The notes under the pieces: model-generated
What the model was told of the DNA's origin: nothing
What the model saw: only the letters and a program-made list of their open reading frames with translations
Databases searched by the model: none
Shown: positions 25,085 through 37,738 of the stretch, piece after piece
Position numbering within the stretch: the first letter of the stretch is position 1
Layout: each line of letters begins with the position of its first letter
Position numbers and translations under genes: made by a program
Assembly: GCA_948099385.1 (NCBI GenBank)
Contig: CANUEZ040000028.1
Coordinates: 1,302,001-1,366,000, forward strand
DNA length: 64,000 bases
Direction of reading: 5' to 3'
DNA from: Fasciola hepatica
Lineage: Eukaryota > Platyhelminthes > Trematoda > Plagiorchiida > Fasciolidae

Positions 25085-27290
25085 TCAAGCTGCTATCTCT
25101 GAAGATGGTATACTCCAGAGTGAATCTATGGCGGTCTCGAAGACTGGTTTATTGCTGCATCTAAATGCAGCCTCCGTCTGTATAGTCCGCGGAGGTTGAA
25201 TCCTCTTTGTTAAAAACTGAGCTCGTATGTTCAGACTTAGGCTTGCTCGTTGCCACCTCATACCATGCCCACTGACGCTGCAGTCAGAAGTAGAAACGAA
25301 TAACTCACCCATGGGTATACCGCACAGACCCTTTATATATTTTTTGACGTTTTAATGGCGCCTTTCCGGAATGCAAAACCTGCTCAATAGAAGAGACTAC
25401 GATCTTGAGGAATCCGAGCTTGAGATTTCGCACGCCAATTGATGGTCATTTCGATAGCAAGTAGCAGTGCTTCTTGCATGCCTTCGTTATTCTTAGGGCA
25501 GTATGGAACTCAGACCTGCGCCCAATACCCCAGAAGGTGTCACACCATGAAACTCTGAAGTGGAACAAAAACTTTTGGTTTTTTTATGACAGCAATACAC
25601 ACCCTAGTAACAACTCGCCTCGCTATATTAGCTGCTCCCTAGGGGTGCCTTGAAGGTTCACATGGCTGTCACACCTAGGTCTTCCAACTCCGATACTTCG
25701 ACACTGGACAGTGCGCTTTCCGTTCTCGTTGGCAGTCAGGACTTGGCATTTAGCGAGTTCAAGGGTAAAACTTATCGAACCACCCATCTGAGGACAGTAT
25801 CTTCATCCTCTGTAGAATCGTTTCCCACTCTGTTCGCACCATCTGCATAGATGCTACATAGATTGCATTATTCTTGCAACAGGTCGTTTACGGGAAGGAA
25901 GAGGAGCAAAGGTTTCTGTACTAAACCCTTCGACATGCCCGTATTAACCTGCCCACCCCGATAAATACCCACCTACCGCGGCTCAGAAATGACGATTTCC
26001 TGGTGTGATACACAGTTCCCTGCGTTCCTCATTATCCTAAAACTCTGAAATTTATAATCCTGCAGGCTACCACTGTCACAATCAAAAGCAATACTGAAAT
26101 CCAAGTAACAAACCTCTAGAGCCGTGCCTTCACTCATCTTTCGTGTGGTCTTCTCGAAAACCATCAGTAGGTTCGGCAGACACGATCATTTCTAACAAAC
26201 CCTCTTTGTTCCGTCAATAGTGGTTCGTTATTACCGAGATGCAAGCAAAGTTGCTCCCGTGATTATACACTCCATGCCCTTACACAACTCCGATATCAGG
26301 CACCTCGACCTGCAAATCTCCGCCTTCTACCTGAATTCCGTCCTAAGTATTGCTACCTTGATAGCCCTACCTTAGTCCTCTAGCGCCTTGCCTTTTCTTA
26401 GCAGTGTTTCGAACTGCTGGACTACATACCGTGAAAGAAAATCACAAAGAGGCTGGACAACTGCCGAGCGGATCCCATCCGGTCCGGTTGCTCTATGCTT
26501 GCACAATGATTCAAGTTCCCGTAGCAGTTCGGCCGCAAGTACTGAAAACTCCTGGAGCACAGAAATGCCACCAATCTCTGCTTCTGTCACAGCAAGCACG
26601 TGGCCCTGAAGGAGCTCTCTCTTGAAGAACTCAAGTAAGGTTTCCACCCCACACCCCTTGCCATCGATGGCAATGCTCCTCTAGGCCACTTCCATGGTAC
26701 CAAGCTCTCACTTGTCGTTTATTTGGACCGTAAATAAGCAAAAATATAAGGGTCTACCCTCATATCGTTGGCAAGGTTCTGCCCGCACTTGTTCTTTGCC
26801 TTTCTCTTCATTGCTTATGCTGCTTTTATGGCCAGTTCGTGGACCTCCTAGGCGTGGTACTCGCCAGGGAGTTTCTAGCGAGCCTCCAGCTCTGTACAAA
26901 CAGGTCACGCCCATATTGTCTTTGGCTTTCACTTGCCCTACCAGCTTCCATTTCCTTGCTATACCAAGGGAGCGAAACTCATTTTTGAAGCCTGTCGGTT
27001 TGGTTTGCTGTATTTCTCCCGTTTTTTCCCATATATGGCCCCGGAACTGTTCCACAAAGGCTCTCATGTCACAATAAGAGACATCAAATGGGTGACTGGT
27101 TACCAGCAGATCCAGAGTGAATGAGACATGCCCATCGAGAGAGCCTGCGGTCTGTCCTACCTGTTGTCCGAGGTTATGGTTGTGAAACCATTTCACAAGA
27201 GAACTTCCGGTGTTCCTTCTTATGGCTTTGTCTCCCCGGCCTATTTCTGGAAGTTTTTATCTTCCAATACGATAGACTGCTGTCAGCTAC
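25085..27290 (-). pseudogene. Family 2 LINE EN-RT remnant
   Basis: Reading right to left, 27,260-27,200 keeps a frameshifted echo of the EN motif GDFN-x-PEI. It is followed at about 27,180-27,090 by NLGQQVGQTAG and FTLDLLVTSHP, the EN end pattern. The 91-codon frame at 26,647-26,372 carries LESLCKHRATGPDGI, the segment before RT motif 1. Motif A is CYLDFSIAFD near 26,105. Motif C is YADG (normally YADD) near 25,850, followed by ELEDLGVT near 25,675. The end, at 25,280-25,130, reads SGHGMRWQR and NIRAQFLTKRIQ, as in LINE RT carboxy-termini. Frame breaks are many, so the copy is dead. It belongs to a different family from copies A-H. Confidence 0.8.
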
Positions 27291-27299
27291 TCAGCACCA

Positions 27300-28070
27300 T
27301 TCGCGAAAGCTCCAGTAGTTTAGAATCCTCTCTCTTACGTGCTTACGGCTTTCCACCGATGCAGGTTATCTCTGTTGACAGCTGGCCTAGACTAACTCAT
27401 AGAGCGGTGTCTTGTACTTTTGATAATAATAATATAGACAGAACCACCCACCGATTATACTCAGTCCTCACGAGAAGGTGTGCCCCTCCGCCCGCCTACC
27501 GTCCATTTCTTCCTGTCTGCAGGCTATACAACCCCGAAGGTGCATCACATTTTTTGCTTCTTTATCCTTCTCAGTGCTTTCTATAGTCACCAATCCATCC
27601 GCTTTAGCCAGCAATTTCCCTCACCCACCTCCAGAGCCGCGGGCAGTTGTGTGCCATTTGGCAGCTCCCTTTCAATGTCACTTACGCTGACCATACTCTT
27701 TACAGCTGATGTGACCTCAGAACGAGCTCGTGTTCTCTTGAACCTTAAGACTCACTCTATGGGTGGTTATTGTTGAGCACCGAAAGGAAAATCCTGAGGC
27801 TTCCCCTGTCCTTCCTCTTGGCATTTTGCCGTCTCTCGAGGGTTTCGGGGACCTACTTCTGTTTACCCATGTGGTTGAGTTTCGTGCAACGACAATTTCC
27901 CAGCTTTCAACCTCAGCGCTGAAACTGCCTGAACTGGAATGGAGTCTCCGCCGTTTCTTTCCATTCAGTCACATCCTTCCTAAACAATATTGGATTACTT
28001 TGATAAGTTTCGAGACTTGCTGCTGCCCATCGGCTGGCTGCACAGACGATGCAAAATCAGAAGTTCAATG
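27300..28070. other. No recognised gene
   Basis: This lies upstream (5') of the family 2 remnant and may hold its decayed 5' portion. Plus-strand frames at 27,478-27,776 are pyrimidine-rich and without motifs. Confidence 0.3.
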
Positions 28071-28940
28071 AGATATGTGTATATGAAGGACTAAGGAGAA
28101 AGATCTAATGATTAGAAACAGTAATAACGCCCGGAGAAATTGAAACCCAGCTAGTGGCCTGTAGGCACGAAACTTATCGAAGACGATCATAGTAAGTGGG
28201 AGGTGGGAGGCAGTCAAAAGATATTCCGAACTTACTGTTTTTCAGAAGACTAGACTGACGAAAAAGGAAGATGGAAACAGGTAATGGCTGGCTGAAAACT
28301 AGAGTCGGATGTGAATGGTTTTCTCAACAATGGAAGGGGGTGAATATTGGAAAAATAATAGAATGAGATGGTGAGATACTCTACCGGTAAAGGTTTGCTG
28401 GCAGTTTGCTAACGAAGTCGGCCATCTAGAAGATAGCCGAAAGATCCAATGAGGAAAAGTACAGGAGTAACAAGGAGTAAAACGACCAAACGAAGACATG
28501 TACGCGATCCTCTAATGAATTGCCTTATGATAGGACAGGTATGAACAATCGACATGTAGTTAAGAATGCGGTGACATATCAATGGTGAGCATGTAGTCGG
28601 GGCAATTACCGAAACCAGTAGCATCTTTGAGTGACAGTAGAGCAAATGAAGCACGCGGAGGATAGGTATACATATGATTATCCCAGTTTCAGTGGACAGG
28701 TCATGGGCCAGCGACCAGTAAGAAAACTGCCTACGACCGGTCCAGGGCAAATGACGAAGATGGGACCCACAATGTACAGTAAAAGTGAAATGGAACAGTC
28801 GACAAAGCAACAGATATTTCTGTGTATATCAGTTGTAAAACTCGGATGTACGTGACATGAATAATATACTGTGAGACGGAGAGTGATTACCAGAGTGATA
28901 ATGATGGAAGTTGAAGGAGGAGAGCCCACAAGTGTTTGGA
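28070..28940. repeat. Purine-rich block, possible degraded LINE 3' region
   Basis: The plus strand is purine-rich, with open minus frames at 28,299-28,929 rich in Leu, Ser, Cys and Tyr. This is the same composition bias as the minus-oriented family 1 3' regions. I found no long matching words, so membership is only a suggestion. Confidence 0.25.
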
Positions 28941-29129
28941 AAATTGATCACTTTACCATAGATGGGTAATGTGCCAACATGAAAGCGGGAAGCTGGCTAT
29001 GGGACGAGCTATGGTAACCAGGGATGAGGGGGGCACTGATACGGCCTGTGCTTTAACCTGAAAGGCTGAAAACATCCGGCTGAAAAAAAGGATACTTGAA
29101 GAGAGCGCGGACTTTCTCCGACAAAGCGT

Positions 29130-31200
29130 GTGGACAATTCCGGGGAGAATGAGGTCAGTCGAATGAAAGTAACGGGGATGACTCCCGAGTTCGGGGTTCA
29201 GGAGCCTAAGCAATCCCAACAAACACGTAAGAAGGAAGAACTAGCAGTTCCTGGGCTCATGCCTATGGCATACGCCAGTGCCTGTGGAATCTGCAACAAA
29301 CGGGATGAATTTGTAGTCTTATTGGGCGATGCCCAGGTCGCTGCACTCAGCGGAACGTGGTTAACGGTGCAAGAGGTCGTCGCTTATGCTCGCGACGGGG
29401 CCCTATGCGGTACAGGAAAGGTGGGGAAGGCGGTAGATTTACAGGAGTGCCGGTGCTGGTTGCCCAGCTCTTATGCTAGCAAGAAGCGACTGAAGTGAGT
29501 TTACCAGATGAGCTGCGTATGAGCTGTATAATTGGAACACAAAGGCGCCCTGTGGCTCTTCTTTGCTTCTACCGGAGCCAATTTTCTACCATAGCCGGGG
29601 ATGCTGAACTGATGGCATTATTTGACACAGTTGGTAATGATAAAACAATGGTTATCACGGAGGAATTCATATCCTCGAATATAGATTTGAAGTCGGAGGA
29701 TGCACCGCCAGGGTCTCTGGGAGATGCACTTCTCTAAGTCCTACGAGGGGAAGCGCTCATTCGCCACGTGCAAAAAGAAAACGCGTTGGAAGAGCAGTCG
29801 GAGCACCGCGATACTTGACTTGGTAATGGCGAACTATGCAGGGGAATTAGATCCAGCGGTCGCCACAGCACCACCAGGTAAGATTGATCACTGGGTGATA
29901 AGAATTAGACTGGTGGCAAGAGAAGGCTCACCGCTGGACGAATACCGTCGTAAGTTCAGTGAGCTAAAGACCCCGGCGCTGGTGGATGCAGCTTCAGAAC
30001 CGAATTAGGGGACCGCCCATGGTAACGTGGAAGAGGGGTAGAGCTATATCAAGGGGAACACTAATACTCATCTGGAGGCTTTTGTTACTTTGGTGAGGAT
30101 TAAGCAAAACGTTTTTCCCGTCACAGTAGAAGCCTAGGGCGCGACGGGCATAGGCTAGATAATAGAGCCTTGTGCGGGCTTAGGAAGATGGAAGCCACGG
30201 TAAGCTACTAAAATACATCACGGCTCGCAAAGTGGCTTCGAGAATCCAGTTGGGTTGCGGACTCCAGTGCGAATGGGGGCCGGCGAGACGGGAGAAACGT
30301 AGCTCAGAAGCACACTTTAAGTATGCCTCGTCAAAGTCAACCCTGCTGGTTGCAGTTTGCAATGTCAAAAACTTCAGTGGCAAAAACACTGAAACTAATG
30401 AGGGCAAAGCCGACTTATCGCTTCACTAATTTGAGAGGGTGCATAGCAAGGTTTTTGGTGAGAAGGTATGATTGCTAGCTGTCCTGTGGGGCAGGGAAGC
30501 CGCCCCCTTCCATATTGAGGAAGACGATATTCAATGTGGGCTAGCAGGACTAGAACCACGCAAGGCAGTAGGTCCAGGTGAACTGCCCAGCCCTGTTGAG
30601 GCTATTATCCAACCCACCGGCCGAGCCTCTTTGACAGCTATTCAACCACTCGGAGCAGGGCGATCAACTTCCATTGAGCTGAGGCTGGAGCGGGTGGTGC
30701 CAGTCCATAGGGGTGAGAGTGGAGATGAAGCTTACAACCACAAGAGAGTAAGCCTGAGTTCTGTGGTCTTCAAGTTCATGGAAAACGATTCTACGAAACC
30801 AAATGGTTGCTTTCTTATCCGGTAGTGGATTGCCTAATATATTGCTACCTGGCTTTATGAATACGAGGTCGTCCGCAAAGAACCCCGTGTACCCCCTGGA
30901 TGAAGTTACCAAAAGGCTTTAAGATGGCCAGAAGGATGAGGCCCGCTATTTGGACTTCGCAAAAGCCTCTGACTTGGTAAACCAAAGGGTGCTAGTGCAC
31001 AAGCTTCCAGCCTATGGGAACGATCCATCGCTAGGTAACTGAATGTCTGAGTTTCTCAGCGAAAGACGGTTCTGCGTAAAAGTGGAGATACACATGTCCA
31101 ATATGGGTAGGGTTTCCAATGGAGTCCCATAAGGGTCGAAGTTTGGCTAATCATATTCCTGTTGCATATGAACGACTAAGCTCTTCAACCGGATTGCCCA
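29130..31200 (+). pseudogene. Family 2 LINE EN-RT remnant
   Basis: EN remains lie at 29,280-30,008. They include KRDEFVVLL with SGTWLT (the TETWLT site, Glu lost), then EEFISSNIDL (from GDFN-x-x-xIDW, key residues lost), then TAILDLVMANYAGEL and PPGKIDHWV (from SDH). RT remains follow. 30,550-30,600 has LEPRKAVGPGELP. 30,735-30,800 has RVSLSSVVFKFMEN. 30,941-31,000 has RYLDFAKASDLVNQ (motif A, first Asp kept). 31,105-31,145 has RVSNGVP, a stop, then GSKFG (motif B). There are stops and shifts throughout. The sense strand and order match a single insertion, apparently cut short before copy F begins at about 31.6 kb. Confidence 0.8.
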
Positions 31201-31712
31201 CAATTCATGCCTGCCGACTACTCCAGGGTAATTGGAGATCCTGGGAAAACCACCCTGCTGGGCGAAGTCGATAAGGTGTGTCGGTGTTGCCCAGATTGAG
31301 AGCTTCCTTACAACACCAACGGGTGCAGGCAACCCACCGGGGACAACCGTCAGGTTGACCCATAGGAAATTGGGGACAGAGATATCAAGGTGGTTTTGTA
31401 AAGGAGGGCTGAGCTAGACCAGGTCGTATTGGGCGCCATCATCGATAGAGCTTCCACTCTGCTATCCTAGGCAGTGTTAAAATCACAGCTTCTTAGGGCA
31501 TTCCAGTAACCCAGAGAAATTCAGAGGATTTTTCTCAGCGTTTAATTCCAGCCTGGATTAAGTCTGCCTTTAATGTTAGGCTCAATCATAGCGTCTTCTA
31601 GATATTTCGAAAAGCCCCATATAGTAAAGAAGACTTCCAACAATACCCATCCTCTCATAATCTGGTTACTAGGGCAAAATAAGGTTATTCGAACTCCCGA
31701 GGCTTAAAAACG

Positions 31713-33330
31713 GTGCTGAATAACCTTTATGAATTTGTAGGCTTGGCCATGGAAAGAACTACTGTTTTAGACCAAAGCATTTCAGATATTAGGCCTCAGC
31801 TTCTAAAGTTGGTAAATACGGTGTCTTACCCTACCTCCCTGCTGTGCAATAATGAACGCATCGAACTTTCTTCCCTTAAACTTCTGACAGCTGCTGACGG
31901 CTTTATCGATCCTGTTGCGTCCGAAGTTCTCATAAGAGTAAGAAACCTTCGTAAAGCGGTCGTGTCCAATGTCCCAGGAAATACAACCCTCGGGCTTTTC
32001 AAGCATACACTGTCGAATACTTTTGGTATGGTCTACCTTCCTTGTAAATATCGAAGCTGCATGAGAGCAATCAGTGCATAAACTGCCCAGTTCTTATGTT
32101 ATTCAGAGATGATCTATCCGCCAAGGAGTTCAATAAAATGCGGTACGCTATAGCCCCTAATTCCTCTATAGAAACAGAAAAACAGCCGAAGATAAACCCT
32201 TCATTCAAGGCAAAATTACTTGATCTCTCCCGACTTTCCCACAGAAGTGAAGCCCGATAATCCTGAGCCTTTGACTCAGACGGCCGATCGCTCCACCATT
32301 TCTTCTCTTCACTCGCTCTCCGCTTCTTCACTATCACCGCTGCCTCCTCATCTGCCCCGGCACTGAACTTTTAGAAAATTAATCCAATTACTGCTGATCT
32401 GGACATTTCCGTTCCTCCCCTATTGCTGCCAACCAGTAAAAAAGCTAACTATTGCCTGGCTCTCTTACTTTATCGCCTGCTGTGCATGTGCAACTCTAAT
32501 TCCCTCTTTGTTCCCTTTGGTCACAAGCTACTCACCGTCCAGGTGAATGGGTCTGTCAGTCTTCCTGCCCATCTCACAAACCCCTTTTCCACCCAACTGC
32601 GTCCTCTTACGTCAGCTCGCCCAAAGCTCTGAACCTCATTTCGACCTTGAAAATATCCATTGTTCCTGTGCGTCGGCGGTCCTTACAAATTCACTGCTTT
32701 CGCTGTCCGCCAATACCAAAATACGGCCTCCACACGCCGTCCACTTTGCCTCATGTCGCACTCCTCACCTGACAACTATCTCTACTGCTCCCGACGTTAA
32801 ATGCTCTATATTTGGTGTTCCACCAAATTTGCCACAACACTTCTTAATCTACCACCGTGCACCCCTATTCCTCAAGCATTTTCAATCCTGTCTGCTGCAC
32901 CTCCGTTCATTCGATACAAAATGCCTGCTGGCCGGTATTTCTCAACTACTCTTGAAAGCCCATCACTGCTACCGACTCACAAAATTCCGCAGGTCTTTCC
33001 CTTTGCTCCGACATTATCCCCCGCTGATGCTCAGTTGTCCTACCCCTCAGCAGTCTCCCTCACTGGAACATATACTCCAGCTCGGCTGGAAGCCACTCCA
33101 TCTAAGCCTCCTCTAGCTTCAACAATAATATGTTCTTCTTTACCCTGATCTCCAATCCTTCCAATCGCGACAGCTTGCCTTATGCCAAAGTGCACCGCTC
33201 CCCTGATGTGCCCGTATGGCCGCCCGCAAATGGCATACCTTCAGCCTTATTCAGCACTCGTTATATTCTCGGTAAACCCCCGCGCCTGAAAAACGTGTGC
33301 TCACAAACAATGAAGGCATTATCTCGATAA
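31713..33330 (+). pseudogene. Copy F ORF1, broken
   Basis: The 122-codon frame at 31,713-32,081 contains IRPQLLKLVNTV, FIDPVASEVL and RNLRKAVVSNVPGNTTLG. These line up with the copy A ORF1 words LIDEILSKV, LLDPVAAPS and NSKNAAVFNVSD. After a stop, CPVLMLFRDDLSAKEF at 32,090-32,135 matches CPLLFQFMDDLTAREF of copy A. The conserved spacing supports a shared RRM-like domain. Downstream frames (32,547-33,330) are Pro/Ser-rich like the copy A ORF1 tail. Confidence 0.65.
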
Positions 33331-33559
33331 CGAAATTCCGGCTGTCTGAGAGCACTCCTAGTGATCAAATATCTTTGGTAGGGTGCAGTCTTCTAGGGAC
33401 CGGCAGGCCGAATCGGCCTGATGGTGGGTGTCTAGCATCTGTTAACGAAATCTACCCCACGACCCCTCATTGACATGCTGCGCACGATCCTATTCCCGAT
33501 TATCTCTGATGCACTATCAGCCTCCAAAGCACTACGCCTTACATTGGCTCACCAAATTC

Positions 33560-35740
33560 CCTCAATTCCTTGTTTCCTTTTCTCATTAGATCCATCGAAT
33601 ACCTTTCTTTTCTTCCTTCAGGGACCACGCCTATAGCGGGTGACTATATTCTTCCTCAAATTTGTTGGCATACCTTCTCGGTTCTTCCCAATTTTATGGA
33701 CCCAAATACTAGTATTCATCCTGAGGGCTGGACACAACATGTTGAACCTGCCAGGAATGGGGAAAATACTAGATCTGATATTTACCCACAACATGTCTCT
33801 CATCAACGCTTCAGTACAGCAAACGTTCCCCGGCAATGACCAAATGTTGGTTGTCTGCTATATCTCCCTAGTGGCCTTTCAATCCCGCACTCCCCCCCAA
33901 CAATACATCCTTATGCAAAACTGGATTTCGATAGTCGAGCTTATCCACCGAAACGACTGGGGTGATGAGTTTCTCACCTCTGAACCCCAGAATGCTGCGG
34001 ATATTTTCTACTCCTCCTTTTCCGAATGTCTGGAAAAAACTTCTTATACTTCCCAGGCTGTACCTAAAAAGGGGTCCCCTGTCTCACCGCTCCACAAGCA
34101 GCTGAATAATTCCAAAGACTTTTCAATTTTTATTCGTTTAAACCGCCTCCCCATACTTATTCAATGATAAGATAAAGCGCGACTTCCTGACAAAGAAGCC
34201 AAGGCATTCAGTCATCCAAACAAGTCACAACTTCTTTCATTGTTGCATTATTCTAGGAACGCTGATACTGAGGCCGACTTCCAACTCCTGATTCTTGATG
34301 ATAACTCATCTATCACCTATTCACCTTGGGTAGCCGAAGCCTCTAATGCATTCTTTGCTTTATCCATGGCTAAAGCTACTGTCATTGTCCCTCTCTTATC
34401 TCTACCTGTCACCGGCTCTGTCTTTCTACGATACCCTCCGATGCTAGAAATACTTCTAAGCCTCTACTGAATAGCAAGCCTTCCTCTCGATTGGGCTCTG
34501 ATGGCCTACCACCGGTTGCTCTCGTCAACGGCGGACCGGATCTTGCCCCTTAGCTGCTTAATCTCTTCACCTCATTTATTGGTAGCGCCGTACCTGCTAA
34601 TTGGAAGAGCTCGGTCATCTTTCCCATTCATAAAAAGGGAAGTTTACATGAGGTATCCAATTACCGCCCCATAAGCCATACAGCAATCTTATCCAGAATA
34701 ATGGAAAAATAGTTAAAGATCACATTATTAACTATCTGTTAGGTCTCGACCTTATTATTCACAACCAATGTGGATTCCTCCGTTGGAGGTCCTGCATGAC
34801 TTGTCAGTATGCTTTTCTAAATCTTGTCACCGACTCCGCCAAAAGTGGGAAAACTTTTGTTGTTTATTATCTTGACTTATCTCAGGCACTTAATCATGTC
34901 CGCATCACCACCTTTTAAAAGAGCCACGATTATTTGGCAATATCGATCCACTGCTTTCTAGGTTCTTAAATTACTTAGCATACCGATCACAGGTTGTCTT
35001 GATCAATGGGCACACCTCTAACCCTGGGCCTGTTACTAGCGACGTTATTCAGGGCAGCTCTTTGAACTCTCTTTTTTCCTTCTTTATATGAATGATATAT
35101 ATATCTGTCAACACAAAACGGCACTCCGCTTTTGTTAGCCGATTATATTAAGATAGTGTACACTTTTTTTGCCTGACAACTTCAATATTACCATCCCTAA
35201 AATCTCGTCTGACTTAGCCGCTGTTGATGAATGGCGCTCAACCTGGGCGATGAAATTCTCCGCTGATAAGTGTTTTTTCTTACTTACAAATGCCTGGTTC
35301 TTTAGGCGTCGGTTGTTCACCCATCGGCAACCAGCCCTTAGTAAGAGGCATCGGATTGAGTTATTCTTCTTCCTCTAGCCTCTCTGAACATGCTGTCTTA
35401 CAAATGGCAAAAGCTAGAAGTGCCTTCCTCTTCTGTTCGGATCCATTCAGCATTCTTTACATGTACAAAGTACATGTCAGGCCCTTCCTCGAATGTCCTG
35501 CCCTAATCTTCTCTAGTGTGCAAAAATCAGACTGGATCATTGTTGAACGTATTCAGAAAAGATTCACAAAGCAGCCCATCGGTTGATCGCCAAAGTAAAA
35601 CAGCAGGGAACGATGCTTATCTCTCAAAATCAAACCGTTGTGGCTTCTCATCAAGCTGAACCTGTTATTTCTGTGGAAACTGTTGACCGAGAAATCTTAT
35701 TCCTTTTATCTCACTTAGCTTGGCTCAATAAATGAACTCA
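33560..35740 (+). pseudogene. Copy F ORF2: EN plus RT, broken
   Basis: EN remnants are IAGDYILPQICW (from AGDFN-x-PxICW; about 33,630-33,680), GKILDLIFTHN and FPGNDQ (from PGSDH). RT remnants are IFPIHKKGS and SNYRPISHTAI near 34,618-34,690. Motif A is YYLDLSQALNHV near 34,866, with the first Asp kept and FD changed to LN. Motif B is SDVIQGSSLNSLF near 35,040. Motif C is LLADYIKIVY near 35,135 (ADD changed to ADY). YKVHVRPFLE near 35,465 and ERIQKRFTKQ mark the thumb. It is inactive. Confidence 0.85.
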
Positions 35741-36284
35741 ACACCCAGTTATGACGTCACCAATTCTGACCCCAAACTACCCCCCAGCTAAGTTTCTTCC
35801 ATAATTTCATGCAGAACTTGGTCTTTCCTTCTGCTGCATGACTACTCGAAGTGAAATATTAACCTTCACATTGAACGTTTTAGCCACACGTGTGCGTTTC
35901 CTTTTTGAGTCTCGCGTTTCATGTCCTCAGTTTGTCTTAGGGATTGGCTGCACCGATGTACCCGTGCTTCACCTTTGTTATTCTTCCCGTTAACCGTTGA
36001 TCCTCAGCTAGGCTATACCCAGACTGCGTTTTTCTATTTCATTTCAATTTCCAATGATCCTCAATGCCGGTCAGCTACTTTGGGCACTAAACTGACCACC
36101 TTTCTGGCTGGAGCGCATAAGTAATGGTGCTGTATGACTGTCGACCAATCGCTGTTACCGATGGCTCTGTTTTCCAAGTTCACACAACCTGACTAACTGC
36201 TCCGGGAACATATACCCTTATCGTGGGTGCTCAGCCCTCTGCACGACCATCAGTGAACACTCAAACCAATCCCAAGGGTGCGAA

Positions 36285-36480
36285 GCGCGGTCAGATCCAC
36301 CACTTTGGCCGGCGCACATTGGGCGTCCAAGCCGTCCGCAACGATGTGCGAGCGCAATTAGGCTGATGGATTACACCTCTTGTGTTCAATTCACGAAGTG
36401 TTTTCAGGTTGGATGTCCAGCGCACGGTCAACTCCACTCACTAGCACCAGTTGCGGATTGCACGCTCCAACCCTCCCCGC
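36285..36480 (+). repeat. Conserved 3'-region block (copy F)
   Basis: This is the counterpart of 6,120-6,360. It shares CGCAACGATGTGCGAGCGCA and the flanking GGCCGGCGCACA word, and ends near GCACCAGTTGCGGATTGCA. Confidence 0.75.
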
Positions 36481-36552
36481 CTTTCTGCATTCTTCACTGT
36501 CCGTTGCAAACCGCATGCTCCTACCATTCTTCTGCCACGATTCGCTCATCTG

Positions 36553-37738
36553 TCGTTCTTGTCAGCACTCTTATCACTTCCCTTCCGCGTCGTCCCACCT
36601 CTCTATGCACACTTTTCTATTTTGCCTTTATCCCGTCATTTTTTACAATGTAAACCCTCACTGCACGATGTCACTCTCTCTCCATCCATTTTACTCTGCT
36701 CGAACCTGAAATGTGTTCTTCTCCACCCACTTTGCCCCTGTCGGCTCCTGATCAGTATTCAGTTGGTACCTCCATACGCTTATAATACTCATGGATAGCA
36801 TACCTCACTAGCTACCATTTTGTGATATCCTAATCTACCCATCTTATACCCCGCAGACACATCCGTAACTATGACGGATTCCCGTATAAGAACTCACCGT
36901 CCCAATCTTCGTATACTTTTACGACCAAATTTATCATCTTTTTACCACCTCCGTATTTTCCATGTCTGAATCTGTAAGTCTTCCGTGGATCTTACCCTAA
37001 GGCAATGTGCCGATTGGCAACTTTCGGCTCAATCCGTTTGTGCAATGGCACGCAACTCTCCAGTTCCATTCTCCCAACTCCGACGCACAACTATTTCTCG
37101 TGCGTTGTTGTTCCATCCCAGGCTCTCTCGTACGGGTTCTTTTCTTCTCCTCGGTCTTTATCCTGTGTCATCTGCAGTGAAATGATCTACCTGACCACCT
37201 CTTGCCTGGTTTTCTTTGGCCAACACCCTCGTCTGCTTCGTACACAGCTCGCCACGGGCATCTTCATTTTGCCTTTCAGGCTGCACGCTTTTCCGCGTTT
37301 CACTCAGTGTCATGTCAATGTAACCTCATCACTCTCACCTACAGTTTCAAACCATGTGATCTGCCATTACCTGATCTTTCTGATCCTCCACTTCCCTTTT
37401 TCTCTTCCATGTTATTCGCTGTTACAACTGATGTATCTTCTTACCGCAGTTTTTCTGACCTCCAAGTTACCCCTCCACAGTGATCTTTCACACCTCTCCA
37501 ACCATCCCGTACTTCCAGTCGCTCTGCGTTCTCCAGCCATTTTCACGGCCATCTGCTTGCTGCATTATACACGTCCATCCAATAATGTTCTACCCATGTT
37601 CGACCGTCAACACATTCCACACCTGCAGTAATCGGACTGCTAGATTCACTCTTACCTGTGTTCGTCGATCCTTCTCTTCACACTCCCTCGCTTATCAACT
37701 TCTGCTCCCAGCCATCACTTCCGTGCTTCCAAAGTTAG
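36553..37738 (+). repeat. Arm 1 of a near-identical inverted pair
   Basis: Every position x compared here matches the reverse complement of position 97,678 minus x (59,940-61,125). I saw one mismatch near 36,883 and a cluster of six between 36,907 and 36,939. The remaining 36,940-37,738 showed none in the stretches I checked, and three reading frames translate identically in both arms. Outside the arm, similarity falls at once to roughly 80%. Confidence 0.85.

Noticed and set aside
26694..27586. Long plus-strand frames (127 and 152 codons)
   Set aside because: They lie antisense to the recognised endonuclease remnant of a family 2 LINE and carry no signature of their own.
36366..36798. Overlapping 95-, 109- and 115-codon plus frames as possible genes
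   Set aside because: Three phases are open over the same bases in pyrimidine-rich LINE 3' sequence. There is no domain, and the same bases recur in an inverted LINE copy.
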